Origin: Capra hircus | Lineage: Eukaryota > Chordata > Mammalia > Artiodactyla > Bovidae | DNA length: 64,000 nucleotides | NCBI RefSeq assembly: GCF_001704415.2 | Contig: NC_030822.1 | Span: forward strand, 50,151,345 to 50,215,344 | Direction of reading: 5' to 3' | Shown: positions 22,586 to 34,504 of the stretch, piece after piece | Layout of the letters: each line of letters begins with the position of its first letter | How positions within the stretch are numbered: position 1 is the stretch's first letter | Program-made: the position numbers and the translations under genes | Notes under the pieces: generated by a model | The model's input: only the letters and a program-made list of their open reading frames with translations | Database searches by the model: none | What the model was told of the DNA's origin: nothing

Positions 22586-24700
22586 CTGAGCTTAAGCCGA
22601 CGAAGGAAATCAGTGTGGTGCTTATGACACAGCAAAATCCCTTAGAGTGAATGTCCTTTATCACTGCTGTTATTACCTTACACATGGCTTGTACAAAGTC
22701 CTGGATGTGTCAGGAACAGACAACAGAGGTAATAAAGCTTGCCTGGCACCGGGGATGGCCAATACTGTCATAAATTTGCAATGCTCTCCATGTCCAACAG
22801 AGCAGGCAGGATGGAGCAAACAAGTCCAAGGCCAAGAGGCACCCACTGCAGACAGGCAGTGCTGGCAGCCAGAGGCCACTGCAAGTGCTTGAGCTCATAC
22901 AGGCCTGAAAGACGACAGACGTGCTTCCCCGGCCTTGCATCTGTGGACAGCGGGTCCCCTGGAGGCAGGAGACAGGCCGGTATTTCCCCTTGATGACTTA
23001 TTTAAATTAGCCAGAGCAGCCTCCAGATCACAGGGGTACAGCATGGCAGCTGGGATGAAGTGATCAGCCGAGCCTGTGGGTGGGAAACAGGGTTCTCCGG
23101 TGCATCTGAACATGGAGTTGCAGGGGCTGAGGCCGTGTGCTCAACCAGCAGGTGCTCACAAGCACATGTCAAAACACAGACCTGCTCTTCCAGATGGGGA
23201 GGTAACCTGGAGAAACGGTGATTGTTCCCTCAGCTTGCCGGCGGGGTGGATCAGTAGGGGTGGGTGTCCTCTGTCAAAAGCCCTGCGATTTCAAACACTA
23301 GAGCTGGAAAGCAGGAGTCCTCTCTCCCTATCTCATTTATTTCTTTTGTATTTTTTTTGTTTTTTGTCTCTTTCTTCCTATTTCCAAACAGGCACCTCCT
23401 CTAGGAAAGAATGTGACTTCTTTGTTTTATGGCAGAACTGGAACAAAAAACCCAGCTCCTAAATAAGAGAGGGGCCTTTGGGAAAGCTAATTCACATGTG
23501 AGATTCCGTTCCCTAATCGAGAAACCACGATTCTAATGCCAGCCCTGCCCACCTCACAGTCAGCTGCGAAGGCACAACAATAATACAGACTTCCATCTCT
23601 AGGATTCTTTATAGTTTTCTAAGTGTGCTCCCCTTTCTCATGCTCCCCTCTCCAGTCCCAAAAGCACAGCAGTGATATCTACAGCCGATTACTTCCCCTG
23701 AGAGTCAATTTTCTCTTAGCACGGGGCCAGCCAAAAACCACAAGACAACATCCACGTTCTAGTTCAAAACAGGAAACCTAGCAGTCTGTCAATAAAGGGC
23801 TGTCAGCAGACCCAGGATGCTACTGAGTCCTGCTGAGATAAAGAAGGTTCTTCTTAAAGGAACTATTCTTCAGCAGGGGGATGGGGGGGGAGGGTGTCCT
23901 GATCCCTCTCCTCCATAATTAACAGTGTGACTGGGAGATCAACAAATGGAACGGGCAATGAAGAAGGAAGAAGGCGTCCTACTGAACGGTCTCAGAGCCC
24001 AGGACAGCCAGGCAGAGCCTGGCAGCAGGTCTTGAAGCCTCACCCCATCATCTTTCAGACACTCATTCTCTACAGGACCTGGCAAGGCTTCCCCTGCCCC
24101 ATCCCTTCTTCTTTCAGCAACTATGAAGTGAGCAGCGACTGACTGCTGGGCACTGGTAAGATTACTGAGCAAAAAAGACAAAACCTCCTTCTTCATGGGG
24201 TTTAGAGTTTCACGGTGAGGACAAGAAATAAGTCATCCTATAACTAGACTCTGCCATGCCAGAGGAGCAGGTTTCAGTGAGCAATCCGTCATCTGAGCAA
24301 CCAGAGAAGACAGGACTCCTATCGGGAACCAGCACTGGCTGAGCACCCAGCACAGCATGGCTCCCTGTCCAGGTGCCAAATAAAGATGCAGGGCACGCTG
24401 GGCCTCTCGGGCTGCAAGAGAAGCCACACCGCCCAGCAGGCAGGGGCCAGAGGCAGGAGGAGGGTGTAATTACCCACCAAATGCCAGCATTCCAGGCAGG
24501 CAAAGACACACAGTCTTCCAGCTGTTTGTGTATCATTAGGAAAGAAATTAAGATGTCATTAGGAAGAAATTAAATAATGTGCACGTTGTCGTGACAACAA
24601 AGACAAAGGCTGCCAGGTCCTGCTTCAGCAGGGATTGCCCACACCCAGCCCCTTTCGAGAGATCAACGCGACAGAGATGAAGGAGGGCATGCTGCCTTAC

Positions 24701-24839
24701 CAGTCGTCTTGCCCCGGTAGAAAATCTTCAAGTCCATGGGCCCCGTGAGCCGGCTCGCCAGAATGGCCATGTCGGACCCGCTGTATTTGGAAGCTCGGAA
24801 GATGCTGAGCTGTGACCAGTCATCCCAGTATATCTCATT
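24701..24839 (-). CDS. SORL1: SORL1 exon: YWTD propeller, repeat 5
   Basis: 139-base exon, phase 0 in and phase 1 out, about human residues 972-1018. It encodes NEIYWDDWSQLSIFRASKYS and continues through MAILASRLTGPMDLKIFY. IYWDDW is the fifth YWTD-type signature. The segment after KYSGS differs from the human sequence I recall at several positions within about 25 residues, more than in the neighbouring exons. The acceptor is CTTTTTAG and the donor GTAAGG. Confidence 0.95.
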
Positions 24840-25520
24840 CTAAAAAGATGAGATTAGATTCACTCATTAGTCAGCTCTCCTGTCTTTCACTCAGAACCCG
24901 CATTAAGAACAAGAACTCCATTGTGGAGTGACACCTAACATTCCCTGGATGAATGATCAGCGTGAGCAAGATGCCAGTTAAAGGCAGCAATCAGTACTTT
25001 TATCCAAACCTCACCAATAATCCACACTGAAGGAACAGCCCAAAAAGAAACTATCCAATGAGTGTTCGAGTTTGACCACAAGCTCAACCCTTGAGTTCAA
25101 AATCTAAAGAACTACTGTATGTTGCAGGGTTGAAGCATAAGTGACAGGCCCCCAGGAGGCAGGGTGGGGCTCATCTCAAGACATCAGGGAATGAAGAGAG
25201 CAAACCGCACAACAGGCGGGAACTCGGAGCCCAACGGAGGCTACCAACACTGAAAGGCAAGCCAGGAATTTTCATCACATGCAACCCTGAACTTCAACCT
25301 TCTGAAACGAGAATGATGAGCACCCTGGATCCCTGGCAGCTGGGTCTGGAATCCCTCTCTAGGGGCCGAAAGAAACTGCCTCCAATTCAGAAACGAGCTG
25401 ATTTTCTACAAGTTAGATAAGCATCTCAGTAAAAACCCAGAGACAGCAGGCTCTTTGCCTCAGTCTGCTCCTCACCTACGTAGACAGGTAGCCCAATGCT
25501 GGGAACAGGTGAGGTCCCAC
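24840..25520 (-). other. SORL1: SORL1 intron between YWTD repeats 4 and 5
   Basis: 681 bases of unique sequence. I see no repeat, gene or other feature in it. Confidence 0.85.
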
Positions 25521-25767
25521 CTTAAAGACAGCAATAGCGTAGGGGTGCGGGAGGTTGTCCAGGATGACGGAGCGCTGCTGGCCACTGAAAGTGATCCGCT
25601 CAATACAGTCCAGGTAGGCATCCGTCCAGTAGATCCACTGCTCGTCCACAGCGATGCCGTTGGGCCACTTCACATCCTCTGATACAAGGCGGTAGGCAGC
25701 TGAACCATCCATGTTGCTCCGGTAAATGCCAGGCCTCAGGTCCCCCCAGTCGGTCCAGAACATCACC
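25521..25767 (-). CDS. SORL1: SORL1 exon: YWTD propeller, repeats 3 and 4
   Basis: 247-base exon, the longest here, phase 2 in and phase 0 out, about human residues 890-971. It holds two propeller signatures, VMFWTDWGD and WIYWTDAYLD, each followed by the usual IYRSNMDGS or IERITFSGQ strand. KWPNGIAVD is the conserved PNG turn of the class B propeller. The exon ends NLPHPYAIAVFK. The acceptor is preceded by only about 45 bases of unique intron before a Bov-tA SINE begins. The donor is GTGGGA, moderate. Confidence 0.97.
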
Positions 25768-25812
25768 CTGGGCGAAACCAGGGAAAAACACACATCCCAT
25801 CAGAATGGGGAG

Positions 25813-26023
25813 TGTGCGTGCTCAGTCGCTTCAGTCGTGTCCGACTCTTTGAGACCCCACGGACCACAGCCTACCAGGCTCCTCTGTCCGTGGGATTCTC
25901 CAGGCCAGAATACTGGAGTGGGTTGCCACGCCCTCCTCCAGGGGATCTTCCCCACCCAGGGATGGAACCTGCATCTTCTAACACTGCAGGCAGATTGTTT
26001 ACCACTGAGCCATTGGGGAAAGC
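25813..26023 (-). repeat. Bov-tA SINE close to a splice acceptor
   Basis: An inverted full-length copy, flanked by the exact repeat ATGGGGAG at 25805-25812 and 26024-26031. Its 3' edge is 45 bases from the exon acceptor at 25767. Confidence 0.94.
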
Positions 26024-26228
26024 ATGGGGAGATGGACACTCAAATACTCCTCCAAAGTGCCAAGCATTCAGCCAGTTAGTTCTGCCTTGTAATCTCTAAT
26101 TATACTACTTAAAGCCCATTAACTACCTGACCCAGAAATTCTTTCACTGGAAATTATCTATGGATAGAATCAAGTTATGCAAAGAGAGTGTACAAACATG
26201 TTCATCATCAGCATTGGTCACATTTGTT

Positions 26229-26432
26229 GTTGTTTAGCCATTAAATTGTGTCAGACTCTTTGCAACCCCATGGATAGTAGCCCACCAGGCTTCTCTGTCC
26301 ATGGGACTTCCCAGGCAAGAATACTGGAGCAGGTTGCCATTTCCTTCTCCAGGGAATCCTCTTGACCCAGGGATCAAACCCAGGTCTCCTGAATTGCATG
26401 TGGATTCTTTACCATTGAGTCACGTGGGAAGC
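26229..26432 (-). repeat. Bov-tA SINE
   Basis: It begins TTGTTGTTTAGCCATTAAAT and ends TTTACCATTGAGTCACGTGG, in inverted orientation. Confidence 0.92.
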
Positions 26433-26449
26433 CCATTGTCCATACTAGC

Positions 26450-26530
26450 AAAAAATATACATATATAGGTAGATGTGCATACATACATATATATATATAT
26501 TTAAGAGTATGTGTGTATATATATACACAA
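26450..26530. repeat. AT/GT-rich simple sequence
   Basis: Runs of ATAC, AT and GTGT units (CATACATACATATATATATA, GTGTGTATATATATACACA). Beyond being low complexity, no feature is seen. Confidence 0.8.
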
Positions 26531-27408
26531 TAATATTAATCTGTAAATTGTTACATTATGGTACATAGAAAAGAACAGTAAAATATCTAAACATCTACAT
26601 GCATTCAGATTAAAAAATCTTCCAACCATATTAATATTTCTAAAATATGCAAATAGTAAATATCCTATGATCCTCTTTGATGCATGTGTGTGCGTATGTG
26701 TCTCTGTGTGTTAAAGGGTGTACACACGTACATGGGTAAAAATAAACTCTGAATGAGACACAAGAAAATATTAACCATGATTACTCCTAGAAAATGTGAA
26801 AGCGAAAAGAAACCAATATTTTTCATTTCATAAATTTCTACTTTCTTTCAATATTTTTAACCAAGTGCATATGTTACCTTCAGAATTTTCTTTTAAAAAC
26901 TGATTTCTCAATCACAAATGCTAGAAAGACTAATCCAGAATTTCCCTTTTTAGGTATGTTTCCTTAAGTTAGCAATAAGTTAACAAGAAGCACCTCTGCA
27001 TTTCCCATTTTCCAGTTTGCATGCAAACTGCTGGTAAGAAAACACAAGCTGGGGGCAGGAAAAAGAAGGAATGGTTTAAATATTTGTATCACACGTGAAA
27101 CTCAAGATAAAGGGTCCTTACAATATTCAAGCAGGGCTGACTATGTCCAGAGAGACTTTAAATACTACTTTCTGTTAGAGAAACACCCCACAGCTGCGAG
27201 ACATCTGGGTGCCTAAATAGACTGTGATGCTTGCTAACAGAAAGGGGATGGAGTGTGCTGCCCAGGATGACTAAGCTACAGTTCCAAGACTTCCTAGATT
27301 ATTTCAACCACAATGATCAGAAACAAGTTTTTGTCCAGCAGTTTGCATTTCCAAGAGACTCTGTGGCAGTCCTGGACCCACATGGATCTTCTCTGGGACC
27401 ACACTCAC

Positions 27409-27500
27409 CCATCTTGGGGCACGAGGACCAGAGCCCTGGGTCGATCAAGCACAGAGGAATTGACAATGGTGAGGCGGAAGTCGCCGTCTGGATGCCCCAC
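27409..27500 (-). CDS. SORL1: SORL1 exon: YWTD propeller, between repeats 2 and 3
   Basis: 92-base exon, phase 0 in and phase 2 out, about human residues 859-889. It encodes VGHPDGDFRLTIVNSSVLDR followed by PRALVLVPQDG. This is the inter-signature segment typical of YWTD blades (hydrophobic strand, polar turn, LDRPRAL). NSS is a potential glycosylation site. The recalled human start is VANPDGD, so GH here replaces AN. The donor GTGAGT is strong. Confidence 0.95.
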
Positions 27501-28324
27501 CTGACAAATAAAGGAGAGGGAAAGGCTGAGAGGGGTCTGAGCTCCTTATAAGACCCATGCTGCAAAGCTTCCTTCTTGGTTCCCACGCACGGTCCTCTAT
27601 GGTGACTGGATTCCCCTGCAGACTGATTTGGGAAACCTGCCCTGCTCTCCAGTCAGACTGAGTTGCTCCCTCCTCTGGCTCAGGCAGCAATTCTCACCGG
27701 GTCTAACAGAGGAGCCAGCATCACCTGCACCCCCAGTTCTGGGGGTGTGATGACCTGCACAAAGTAAGTGGTCGCTGCGTGTTTATTTACTCCACCCGCC
27801 TCTGCCACTCCAAGCTCCAAAGCCACCAATGTCTCTGCTTTATCCATAAAACAAATTCTCAATGTCACTACCTCACCAAGTCAGAGTCCCCAGATTCTTT
27901 TCTCTCCACGTTCTCTCTCCTCCACATCAGCCCCTACAACCTCAGGGAGACTGGTCTTCTCAGGGATCCCCAAGCCTGACACCCACTCTTGTCTGCTCTT
28001 GCCATGTATTCCCCAAAGACCTGTCCTCTGCTTTGTAATCAAATCCTATCCTTCCTTCAAAATACCCCTCCTTTGCTAACCTTTCTGATCCACCTTGATC
28101 AATGGGCATCCATAGTTCTCATCACTGACTCTTCTTTCACCATTTCACACACAGTATTTGGGTTTACACTGCGAGCCTATAGACAGTCAAGCTTTACCTG
28201 CATCCTTCTAGCAAAGCGCTGAGCACACTCAATTAAAAAAAGAGAGAGGAAGAGTAACGACAAGACCACCAATGCACGGCTCAAAATGTGACCAGTGCTA
28301 TGCATCCTTCCAACCTTTCTCTCA

Positions 28325-28705
28325 ACCGTCCCATAAGGGGAACATGCCAATGATCCCTGCTCGGTCAGAGCTCAGCTCAGATGTCACCTCGAAGACACCT
28401 CCTCTTCCCCATCATGCAATCACATACCCTGTGTGATGTTCACCGCAGCACATGGCACCAACAGGACAGACAGACTTCCTTCTTTGTTATTTTGCTTCCT
28501 CCACTAAAACCTAATCTCTCAGCACAGGGACCTGCATGTCTTGCCTCCTGCTGTATCATCAGGATCTAAAACCAGACCTGGCACCCAGTGGGCTGGGACA
28601 CAGCACCTGCCAAATGACTGACTGAACAATGGAATCTTCACCTTACGGATAAAGAAACTGAAGCTTAGAGGGGATAAGATACTCACCTGAGTCATTTAGC
28701 TACCA
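28325..28705. repeat. Old LINE2-like and MIR-like sequence
   Basis: GCTCAGCTCAGATGTCACCT and AGCACAGGGACCTGCATGTC resemble LINE2 3' sequence. GGATAAAGAAACTGAAGCTT at about 28648 is an inverted MIR core. Boundaries are uncertain. Confidence 0.5.
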
Positions 28706-28717
28706 GAATAAGGACTA

Positions 28718-28940
28718 GGGGACTTCTCTCTGGTCCAGTGGCTAAGATCCCAAACTCCCAATGCAGGGGGCTGGGGTTCGATCCCTGGTCAGGGAACTAG
28801 ATCCCACATGTTGTAACTCAGAGTTTACATGCCTCAACTAAAGATCCTGCAGGCCGCAACAAAAGAAGATCCTGAGTGCTATAACTAAGATCTGGTGCAG
28901 CCAAATAAATAAAAATAAACACTTTTTTAAAATAAGAAAA
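28718..28940 (+). repeat. CHR-type SINE
   Basis: It starts GGGGACTTCTCTCTGGTCCA, with GGTTCGATCCCTGGTCAGGG in the tRNA-like part, and ends in A-rich sequence. Confidence 0.88.
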
Positions 28941-29644
28941 AAAGGGATAAAGACTGAACCCAGGTCCGTCTCTCGAGTTTGTGGCTTTTGCTGTGTGATG
29001 TGTCCTGTCTCTCTGGGTCTCCCTGTTTCTATTGCACCTTACACAAATCATGCCTCCCCAGAAGTCAGTGTAAAGAGGTATTGAGATGGTGCCCCAGGGC
29101 CCCAGCAGGAATATGCAGGAACTGAGCATGCCTAGGAGCCCATGATCTCTCACCCCTCTCGGCTCTGCAGAGCTCAGGTGCAGACCGGTGAAGTGAGGAG
29201 GCGAGAGGACCTACCTTACAGGGCAGCTGTGAGAAGTGAATCAGAGAATTCATGCAAAGTGGTTCCAACAGAGAACGACCACATGAGTATGGCAACCACA
29301 TTACAACCACAATGAGGATGGCAGTCACAATATTATCTTCATTACACTAAAAGCGTAATACTGGAGTGTGGATGTTACAGCATTATAGTAATGCCACGGT
29401 ACCATTATCATTACAGTTACTGTGCTATGCTGCTGCTAGCCCCAATACAAGTCTTCAGGTATCTTAATGAAATCTGTTTGACAGATGCAGAAATCCCGTT
29501 TGCACACGGGACCCCCTTTCTCTGCAATTCTCAGGGAATCTCCAGAGGAGCTGGACACACTGGCTTCCCCCTCTGCGTCAAATCTGGCTCCCAGCCCAGC
29601 TCCTCCCTGCTTGCTTAATCACAGACAGCACGGAAGGCACATAC

Positions 29645-29776
29645 CTCAATCTTCTTGAAGCCAGAATCCACCCAGTAAAGTAACTGGCTAAGGGGTTCAA
29701 AAGCCAAGGCTTCTACTGTCTCCAGGCCAGAACTGATGATCACCTCCTGCCCCGTGCTCCCGTTCAAACAGAGGCG
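29645..29776 (-). CDS. SORL1: SORL1 exon: YWTD propeller, repeat 2
   Basis: 132-base exon of exactly 44 codons, phase 0 on both sides, about human residues 815-858. It encodes RLCLNGSTGQEVIISSGLET and then ALAFEPLSQLLYWVDSGFKK. LYWVD is the second YWTD-type signature. NGS is a potential glycosylation site. Being symmetric, this exon could be skipped without shifting frame, at the cost of one propeller blade. The acceptor is CCTTCAG and the donor GTATGT. Confidence 0.96.
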
Positions 29777-30828
29777 CTGAAGGGACAGAAGAAGAAATAC
29801 TGTGAAATGCGCACACGACCTCCAGCCAAATCAGTTCCATCGAAGGGAACCTGCTTATTCAACTGGCTTGACTGGCAAGGGCAGTGTTCCACATGCATGA
29901 AGCCGTTTTCACTAAAAGCATTTCTTAAATGGATTACAGCTTCCTGTTTGAAGCAGGATACCTTAACAGAACCGAGTCATTTATATCTTCCTGCATGATG
30001 GTCGTGAACACCGGTCACTGAGCTATACTGTATCACAATAATGAGGCAGAGATGACCAAGATGCATGAGTCTGCTTGCTTTTAAAATAAATGAAACCAGA
30101 CTGCTGTTATTTTTAAGATCTTGTGTCTGCTTTTTATAGTCCTTCCTCCCTTGGAGGTTCCAAATCATCAGGTGCTACTGCTTGGACAGCCACGGGAGGC
30201 AGCCCCTTCCCCCACCTCCCTGTCCCCACCTCCTCGAATACCCAGGCCCTGTAAAATTTCTATTGGGTTGGAAGTCCAGATAAAACTTGTTAGAATTGCT
30301 TTTATAAAAGGATTAAATAGGCAATGAAAAAAGATCAAAGAGCTCTCTTTAAAATGCATGGGTCTACAAGTACGGCCATTTATCTGGCCTTCCCAGCGAT
30401 CTTTACAGCTTACTTTCTGGTTCTTGACTGTGCTTGGAATAGCTGAAGTGGATAATTACGTGAACTACAGAGAAGTCAAGAGCTACTATATCAGGGCTTG
30501 AAAAGAAGGACACAAACGAGGCAGTGGCTATGATAGTAGGGCCGAAGAGGGCTACATACTGAGCCCTAAGATCTTCCCAGCAGGAAAAGGGAGACCTCAC
30601 TTACAAGCAAGAATGCAGATTTGAGGGCTCCCTCTGTTTTTCCCATAAGGACAGAGGTAGGCAGGGAAAGAAAATACTAGAACAGAAAATTGGAAAGTGT
30701 CATCCATTGGCCCTGAGATGAGATAAAAACCTCAAATACCCATCTCCTTAGAACACTCTGAAATAGGTTTACCTGGACTCAGCAGTCACAAGGCAGGGCC
30801 CCCACAAGCAGACCCAGGGAAGACACAC
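29777..30828 (-). other. SORL1: SORL1 intron between YWTD repeats 1 and 2
   Basis: 1.05 kb of unique sequence. I recognise no repeat and no gene. Confidence 0.83.
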
Positions 30829-31001
30829 CTGGATGACGTCCAAGGCCAGGTCGGACCAGTACAAGCAGTTGCGCTCATAGTCGAAGTCCAGGGCTACCGC
30901 TGACCGCAGCCCGGTGAGGGGCAGCTGCTCGGTGGCCCCCGAGGCCAGGTCGTAGCGATGGATGGACTTGCGCATGGCGTACAAGATGAACTCATTCTCC
31001 T
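30829..31001 (-). CDS. SORL1: SORL1 exon: YWTD propeller, repeat 1
   Basis: 173-base exon, phase 1 in and phase 0 out, about human residues 757-814. It encodes EENEFILYAMRKSIHRYDLA and on to ALDFDYERNCLYWSDLALDV. YWSD is the first signature of the LDLR class B (YWTD) six-bladed propeller, and ALDFDY is the strand before it. The exon ends VIQ at phase 0 with donor GTGTGT. GC content is clearly higher than in the flanking introns. Confidence 0.96.
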
Positions 31002-31665
31002 CTGCACAGACACACAAGACAAGAGGGCGGGTGGGCCTGGGGGTGCTGAAGGGGTCCTTGCACGTCCGACCTACCTCTTTCTCACCCAGAAGCCTCAGAG
31101 CCATGGATGGCACAAGGTGTGAATCAAGTGAGAACTTCGGGATCGTAACTTAGAAGGAGAGTAAAGCAGGAACATTTCTGCCTCGGCCAAGCCACTCAGA
31201 CATTCATGAATCTCTGCTTTTTACAGCTACTTTTTTTTTCCCCTTAAATCTGTGTCCTCCACAGCCCTGCCCTCCATAGTGGGCATGCTCCACTATCCAG
31301 CTTCAGAGCTCAACCTAAAAGTTTTTGTCACATATGAAAATAGTCATACCACTCAGCACATCCCTCCTCATCACAGGACGGACCGCGTCATGTGGCACCG
31401 TAATCTCACGGACTAGGGAACTTTTCACTGCAGATTTATAGCTAAGTTTTCTAATCTATTTGCTTACCCATTCAATACTGTTCATGACACAGAGCAATCA
31501 TATCAACCTATTCTATTTTCAAAGTAATAATATGTATGTTCCTGGCCACCTACAGAATGTATTACAACATAATCATTAGGAAGATTCTACTTCTACTTAA
31601 ATACTTACACAACATACATACTATGCATAAGGAACTGTTTGACCCCAGTAACAACTGTAAAATGG

Positions 31666-31884
31666 GCCTCCCTGGTGGCTAAGACATGAAAGATTTGCCT
31701 GCAATGCAGGAGACCCAGGTTCGATCCCTGGGTTGAGAAGAGCCCCTGGAGAAAACAATGACTATCCATTCCAGTATTCTTGCCAGGAGAACTCCATGGA
31801 CAGAGGGGCCAAGTGGGCTACAGTCCACAGGGTCGCAGAGTCAGAGATGACTAAATGAGTTTGAGAGAGAGAGAAAGAGAGAGA
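31666..31884 (+). repeat. Bov-tA SINE with GA-rich tail and 15-base duplication
   Basis: It starts GCCTCCCTGGTGGCTAAGAC and ends in a GAGA tail (31862-31884). It is flanked by ACAACTGTAAAATGG (31651-31665) and ACAACTGTATAATGG (31885-31899), one mismatch in 15. Confidence 0.94.
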
Positions 31885-31899
31885 ACAACTGTATAATGG

Positions 31900-32045
31900 A
31901 AGAACTATTAATTCGATTTTACAAATAAGAAAGCTGAGAGCAGAGGTTAAGTAACCCATGCAAGGTCACACAACTGCTACATGGCAGAACCAAGAACCGA
32001 ACTCCAGTGGTCTGGATCCAGAGTCTAAGCTTTAACACCCAAGGC
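31900..32045 (-). repeat. MIR-type SINE relic
   Basis: AAGCTGAGAGCAGAGGTTAA, CAAGGTCACACAACTGCTAC and GAACCGAACTCCAGTGGTCT are the inverted MIR consensus in order. Confidence 0.78.
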
Positions 32046-33084
32046 TATTTCTTGCAAATATAGACACCAATCTCTCAAGACAGAGAAACAGAAGCTCAGA
32101 GTGCTTGAGAGACTGATTTAATGTCAGACAACGAAGAACAGGAAGAGCTGGTGCTCTTGGCGGTCTCTCTCTTCCTCGTAGGGACCGGCCTGGAAAACAT
32201 CTGGAGTTTCCTGAGAGAATGAAAATCAGCAACACACCCGCATCCATTTCCGAGGTGTCACTGTGACAATATATCACATCTGCAAGTGACAAATCTGGGT
32301 CCCTCTGCTGCAAGCCTGCATGGCGACGGTTGGTTTTTTTTTTCCCCCCCCTCTCATTCCATTCTTTAAACATATGTTAGCCACCTCTGCTTTATAAAGC
32401 TCCAATATAAATAACGCACTCAAAAACTTAAATCTACCTATAATTTTTTTTTTAACCAAAGGTAAATCTGCCCTCTTTTCCTCTGGTCTCACTTCAAAAG
32501 GATCTAAGCTACTACATGATAACGAATCACTCTCTTTGGTTTTCAAGAAAACCATCCCACTATAATTCCCAGGACACCAGGCAGTCAGATGAAAAGTGCT
32601 GAGTTTCTAAGCAGTGCTGGAATCACAGACTCGTTGTGGCACTGCCACACGGAGTTGTGGAGATGCATTCATAGCAGCGAGCCCTTCGCCCCACCTCTCT
32701 CCAGCATTTAGAAACCTCATTCTGTTGCTTTGGGATTTTTTTCTTCTAACCGACACTGCCTTTTGAGTCCAGAAACACCTGCCTTACGATGGGGAGTAGA
32801 GAAACAGCCAGCATGTTGTGTGTTAGAAAAGAAATAGAATTGGTCAATCCCAGGCATACATAAGCCCAGCCTAGAAATGTGTCATTATCCTAATCTTGAA
32901 GGAAAAAAAAATTTCTTCACTGTTAAAAATCCTTCCAGACGACCAGATCATCTCATCTTTGCAAATATATTATGGTTCCGTGTTAGTCCTATGAAATATC
33001 TTTTCCTTTCATGGTACATTCCTGCCTTTGCTCCAAGCTTTGGGGGAAAAAAAAAACTGGAAGGTAGCCCACCCTACCCTACAA

Positions 33085-33303
33085 CCTTCCCTGGTGGCTC
33101 AGATAGTAAAGCGTCTGCCTAGAATGCAGGGGACCTGGGTTCGTTCCCTGGGTCAGGAAGATATTCTGAAGAAGGAAATGGCAACCCATCCCAGTACTCT
33201 TGCCTGGGAAATCCCATGGACGGAGGAGCACAGTAGGCTAAAGTCCACGGGGTGGCAAAGAGTCGGACACAACACGGCTGAGCGACTTCACTTCACTCAC
33301 TAA
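33085..33303 (+). repeat. Bov-tA SINE
   Basis: It starts CCTTCCCTGGTGGCTCAGAT and ends GAGCGACTTCACTTCACTCA. The repeat CCTACAA at 33078-33084 and 33304-33310 fits a target duplication. Confidence 0.92.
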
Positions 33304-33310
33304 CCTACAA

Positions 33311-33515
33311 GGCTTCCTAGGCGGCACTAGTCGTAAAGACCCCACCTGCCAATGCAGGAGACATAAGAGGCACAGGTTTGACTTCTAGGTCAGGTCAGGA
33401 AGATCCCCTGGAGGAGGGCACAGCAACCCACTCCAGTATTCTTGCCTGGAGAATTCCAGGGACAGAGGAGCCTGGCAGGCTATGGTCCACGGAGTCACTG
33501 AAGTGACTTAGCACA
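33311..33515 (+). repeat. Second Bov-tA SINE, head to tail
   Basis: It starts GGCTTCCTAGGCGGCACTAG directly after the first copy's duplication and ends GAAGTGACTTAGCACACA. It is more diverged than its neighbour. Confidence 0.9.
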
Positions 33516-34201
33516 CATACATGCTACACTACAAATGAGATTTTTTCACTTATTCCCTATTCTATCCTCTCCTATCAGAAGAGAAAATAGCTTTCCTACC
33601 ATTTCAGACAGCTCTAAACAAACTGTTTTGTCCCTCGGTGACATCTTCAGAAATATTTATCACCAAAGTACATGCTCCAGCCCCTTATGAGCAATCACTC
33701 AAACCCTGCTCACCCAGGCCCTCATCAATAACAGCTCTCTTGAGAGGACTATCTGAGTATTATCTGCTCGTTTGTGGTAATCTGCTGAAGCCGTGTTCTT
33801 TTTAAGTCTCCATGGTGAGGGATGTTAATTACTTGGGTAACGATGGAAGATTAAATTAAGGAACTAATGAGCTTAGCATGAAAACACCAGGGCAAGCTGG
33901 CAAGCACTGAGCAAGCGAGAGGGCTGCTCTTCCCCACCCACGCAGGACGAGGTGGTTCTCTCATGATTCACGTGGTGTTGATGGCTGTTCCACTGAACGC
34001 CACCTCTGCTGAGGGAGTCTGCCCTAATCATGCACCTTTCGCAAAAGGCACAAGCAGGAGGGAGGGCTCAGAGGGAAGAGAAGCCCTATATGAATAAGAC
34101 TAGAACACAGCGAAGAAAGAAAAGGTGCTAAGAGATCAGCTCTTCATTAAGGTATCATAATTTCATGTGTGCGTGCATGCATGATTTCACGTGTGCGTGC
34201 G

Positions 34202-34335
34202 TGTAAGTTGCTTCAGTTGTGATCTACTCTTTGCAACCCTATGAACTGCAGCCCACCAGGTTCCTCTGTCCATGGGATTCTCCAGGCAAGAATACAGGAG
34301 TGGACTGCCAAGCCCTCCTCCAGGGGATCTTCCCA
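34202..34335 (-). repeat. Partial Bov-tA SINE
   Basis: TAAGTTGCTTCAGTTGTGAT to CAGGGGATCTTCCCAG. The tRNA-like head is absent. The preceding 34166-34202 has repeated GTGTGCGTGC units. Confidence 0.88.
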
Positions 34336-34504
34336 GTATACTACAAATACCTCAACATGAGCCATCACTACCATATCAGCTTGAAATATTTGGGACACGC
34401 TATATCTTGACGGCATATTCACTTGCTCCTAAGATTTCCCCTAAAGAGCCTGCATAAGGATGCATGGTCAAGGAATGGGCATGATGCTTGAGAGATGGCC
34501 AAGG

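Larger units (their letters stand above)
18986..24700 (-). other. SORL1: SORL1 intron between YWTD repeat 5 and EGF module
   Basis: 5.7 kb intron. CHR and Bov-tA SINEs lie at 19979-20450, a CHR at 21411-21560, and a MIR and a partial Bov-tA at 22325-22585. The stretches 18986-19975, 20460-21410 and 22590-24700 look unique, with a short G-run at 23884-23891. No gene is seen. Confidence 0.85.
25768..27408 (-). other. SORL1: SORL1 intron upstream of YWTD repeats 3 and 4
   Basis: 1.6 kb intron with two Bov-tA SINEs and an alternating AT/GT-rich stretch (26450-26530). The region 26540-27408 is AT-rich and unique. Confidence 0.85.
27501..29644 (-). other. SORL1: SORL1 intron downstream of YWTD repeat 2
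   Basis: 2.1 kb intron with an old LINE2/MIR-like tract and a CHR SINE. The regions 27501-28320 and 28945-29644 appear unique. Confidence 0.83.
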
